NCBI GenBank assembly: GCA_900317405.1
Contig: ONGP01000007.1
Coordinates: 25,590-89,589 of the forward strand
DNA from: an uncultured Prevotella sp.
GTDB taxonomy: Bacteria; Bacteroidota; Bacteroidia; Bacteroidales; Bacteroidaceae
Direction: 5' to 3'
DNA length: 64,000 nt
Below the pieces are notes generated by a model, which saw only the letters and a program-made list of their open reading frames with translations, had not been told where the DNA came from and made no database searches. The translations under genes were made by a program, and so were the position numbers. This document shows positions 63,964-64,000 of the stretch, piece after piece (the first letter of the stretch is position 1; each line of letters opens with the position of its first letter).

Positions 63964-64000
63964 CACCCGCTTTAAGCAAAATATTAATTAATTAATTTAT

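Overview
This window looks like chromosomal DNA from a Bacteroidales bacterium, most likely Prevotella or a close relative. The main reasons are the many promoters matching the Bacteroidetes consensus (TTTG, 19-21 bp, TAnnTTTG), the near absence of strong Shine-Dalgarno sequences, several BspA-type leucine-rich-repeat proteins, a DUF4348 lipoprotein, an RprX/RprY two-component pair, a PorT-like outer-membrane barrel and an EF-G paralogue of the Bacteroides EF-G2 type. No rRNA and no intact tRNA gene was seen.

Layout. 1-18.4 kb is mostly housekeeping: the start of a patatin-like gene, ligA, an EamA transporter, a small heat-shock protein, pheS, murB with a metallo-beta-lactamase-fold gene, a YtxH/holin-like envelope operon, a SPOR-ruvX-def-TPR operon, thrS, and infC-rpmI-rplT. 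A short promoter-to-terminator unit at 9.24-9.34 kb is a candidate small RNA. 18.4-27.9 kb holds a LytS/LytR-type two-component pair divergent from an operon of secreted proteins of unknown function; next to it, under its own promoter, is a secreted LRR-caspase protein with an outer-membrane barrel partner. 28-35.9 kb is accessory in character: an 817-bp gene-poor stretch with repeats and a 32-bp inverted repeat, two unrecognised genes, a DUF3987-type primase/helicase gene, a duplicated BspA-like surface protein and a degenerate tRNA-Pro 3-prime fragment that may be an old attachment site. 35.9-44.7 kb returns to core genes (AsmA-like, tex, LolA-like, ABC-F, M13 peptidase).

The most striking locus is 44.85-54.11 kb. 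Five tightly packed genes encode a multi-zinc-ribbon protein, a 1227-residue membrane Ser/Thr kinase with a long proline-rich N-terminal tail, a protein with four tandem CbbX/SpoVK-like AAA modules and a zinc ribbon, a zinc-ribbon FHA protein and a PP2C phosphatase. Writer, reader, eraser and ATP-driven remodeller are encoded together with no secretion structural genes. A T-x-R-[A/G/T] motif recurs six times in the kinase tail and once in the first protein, suggesting phosphothreonine docking sites for the FHA protein. The transcription unit may run on into metA, a U32-family gene and a membrane lipoprotein gene.

The right end has hemW, an EF-G2-like factor missing key GTPase residues, rprX-rprY and a small membrane protein gene. 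All calls come from reading motifs by eye; no database search was run.
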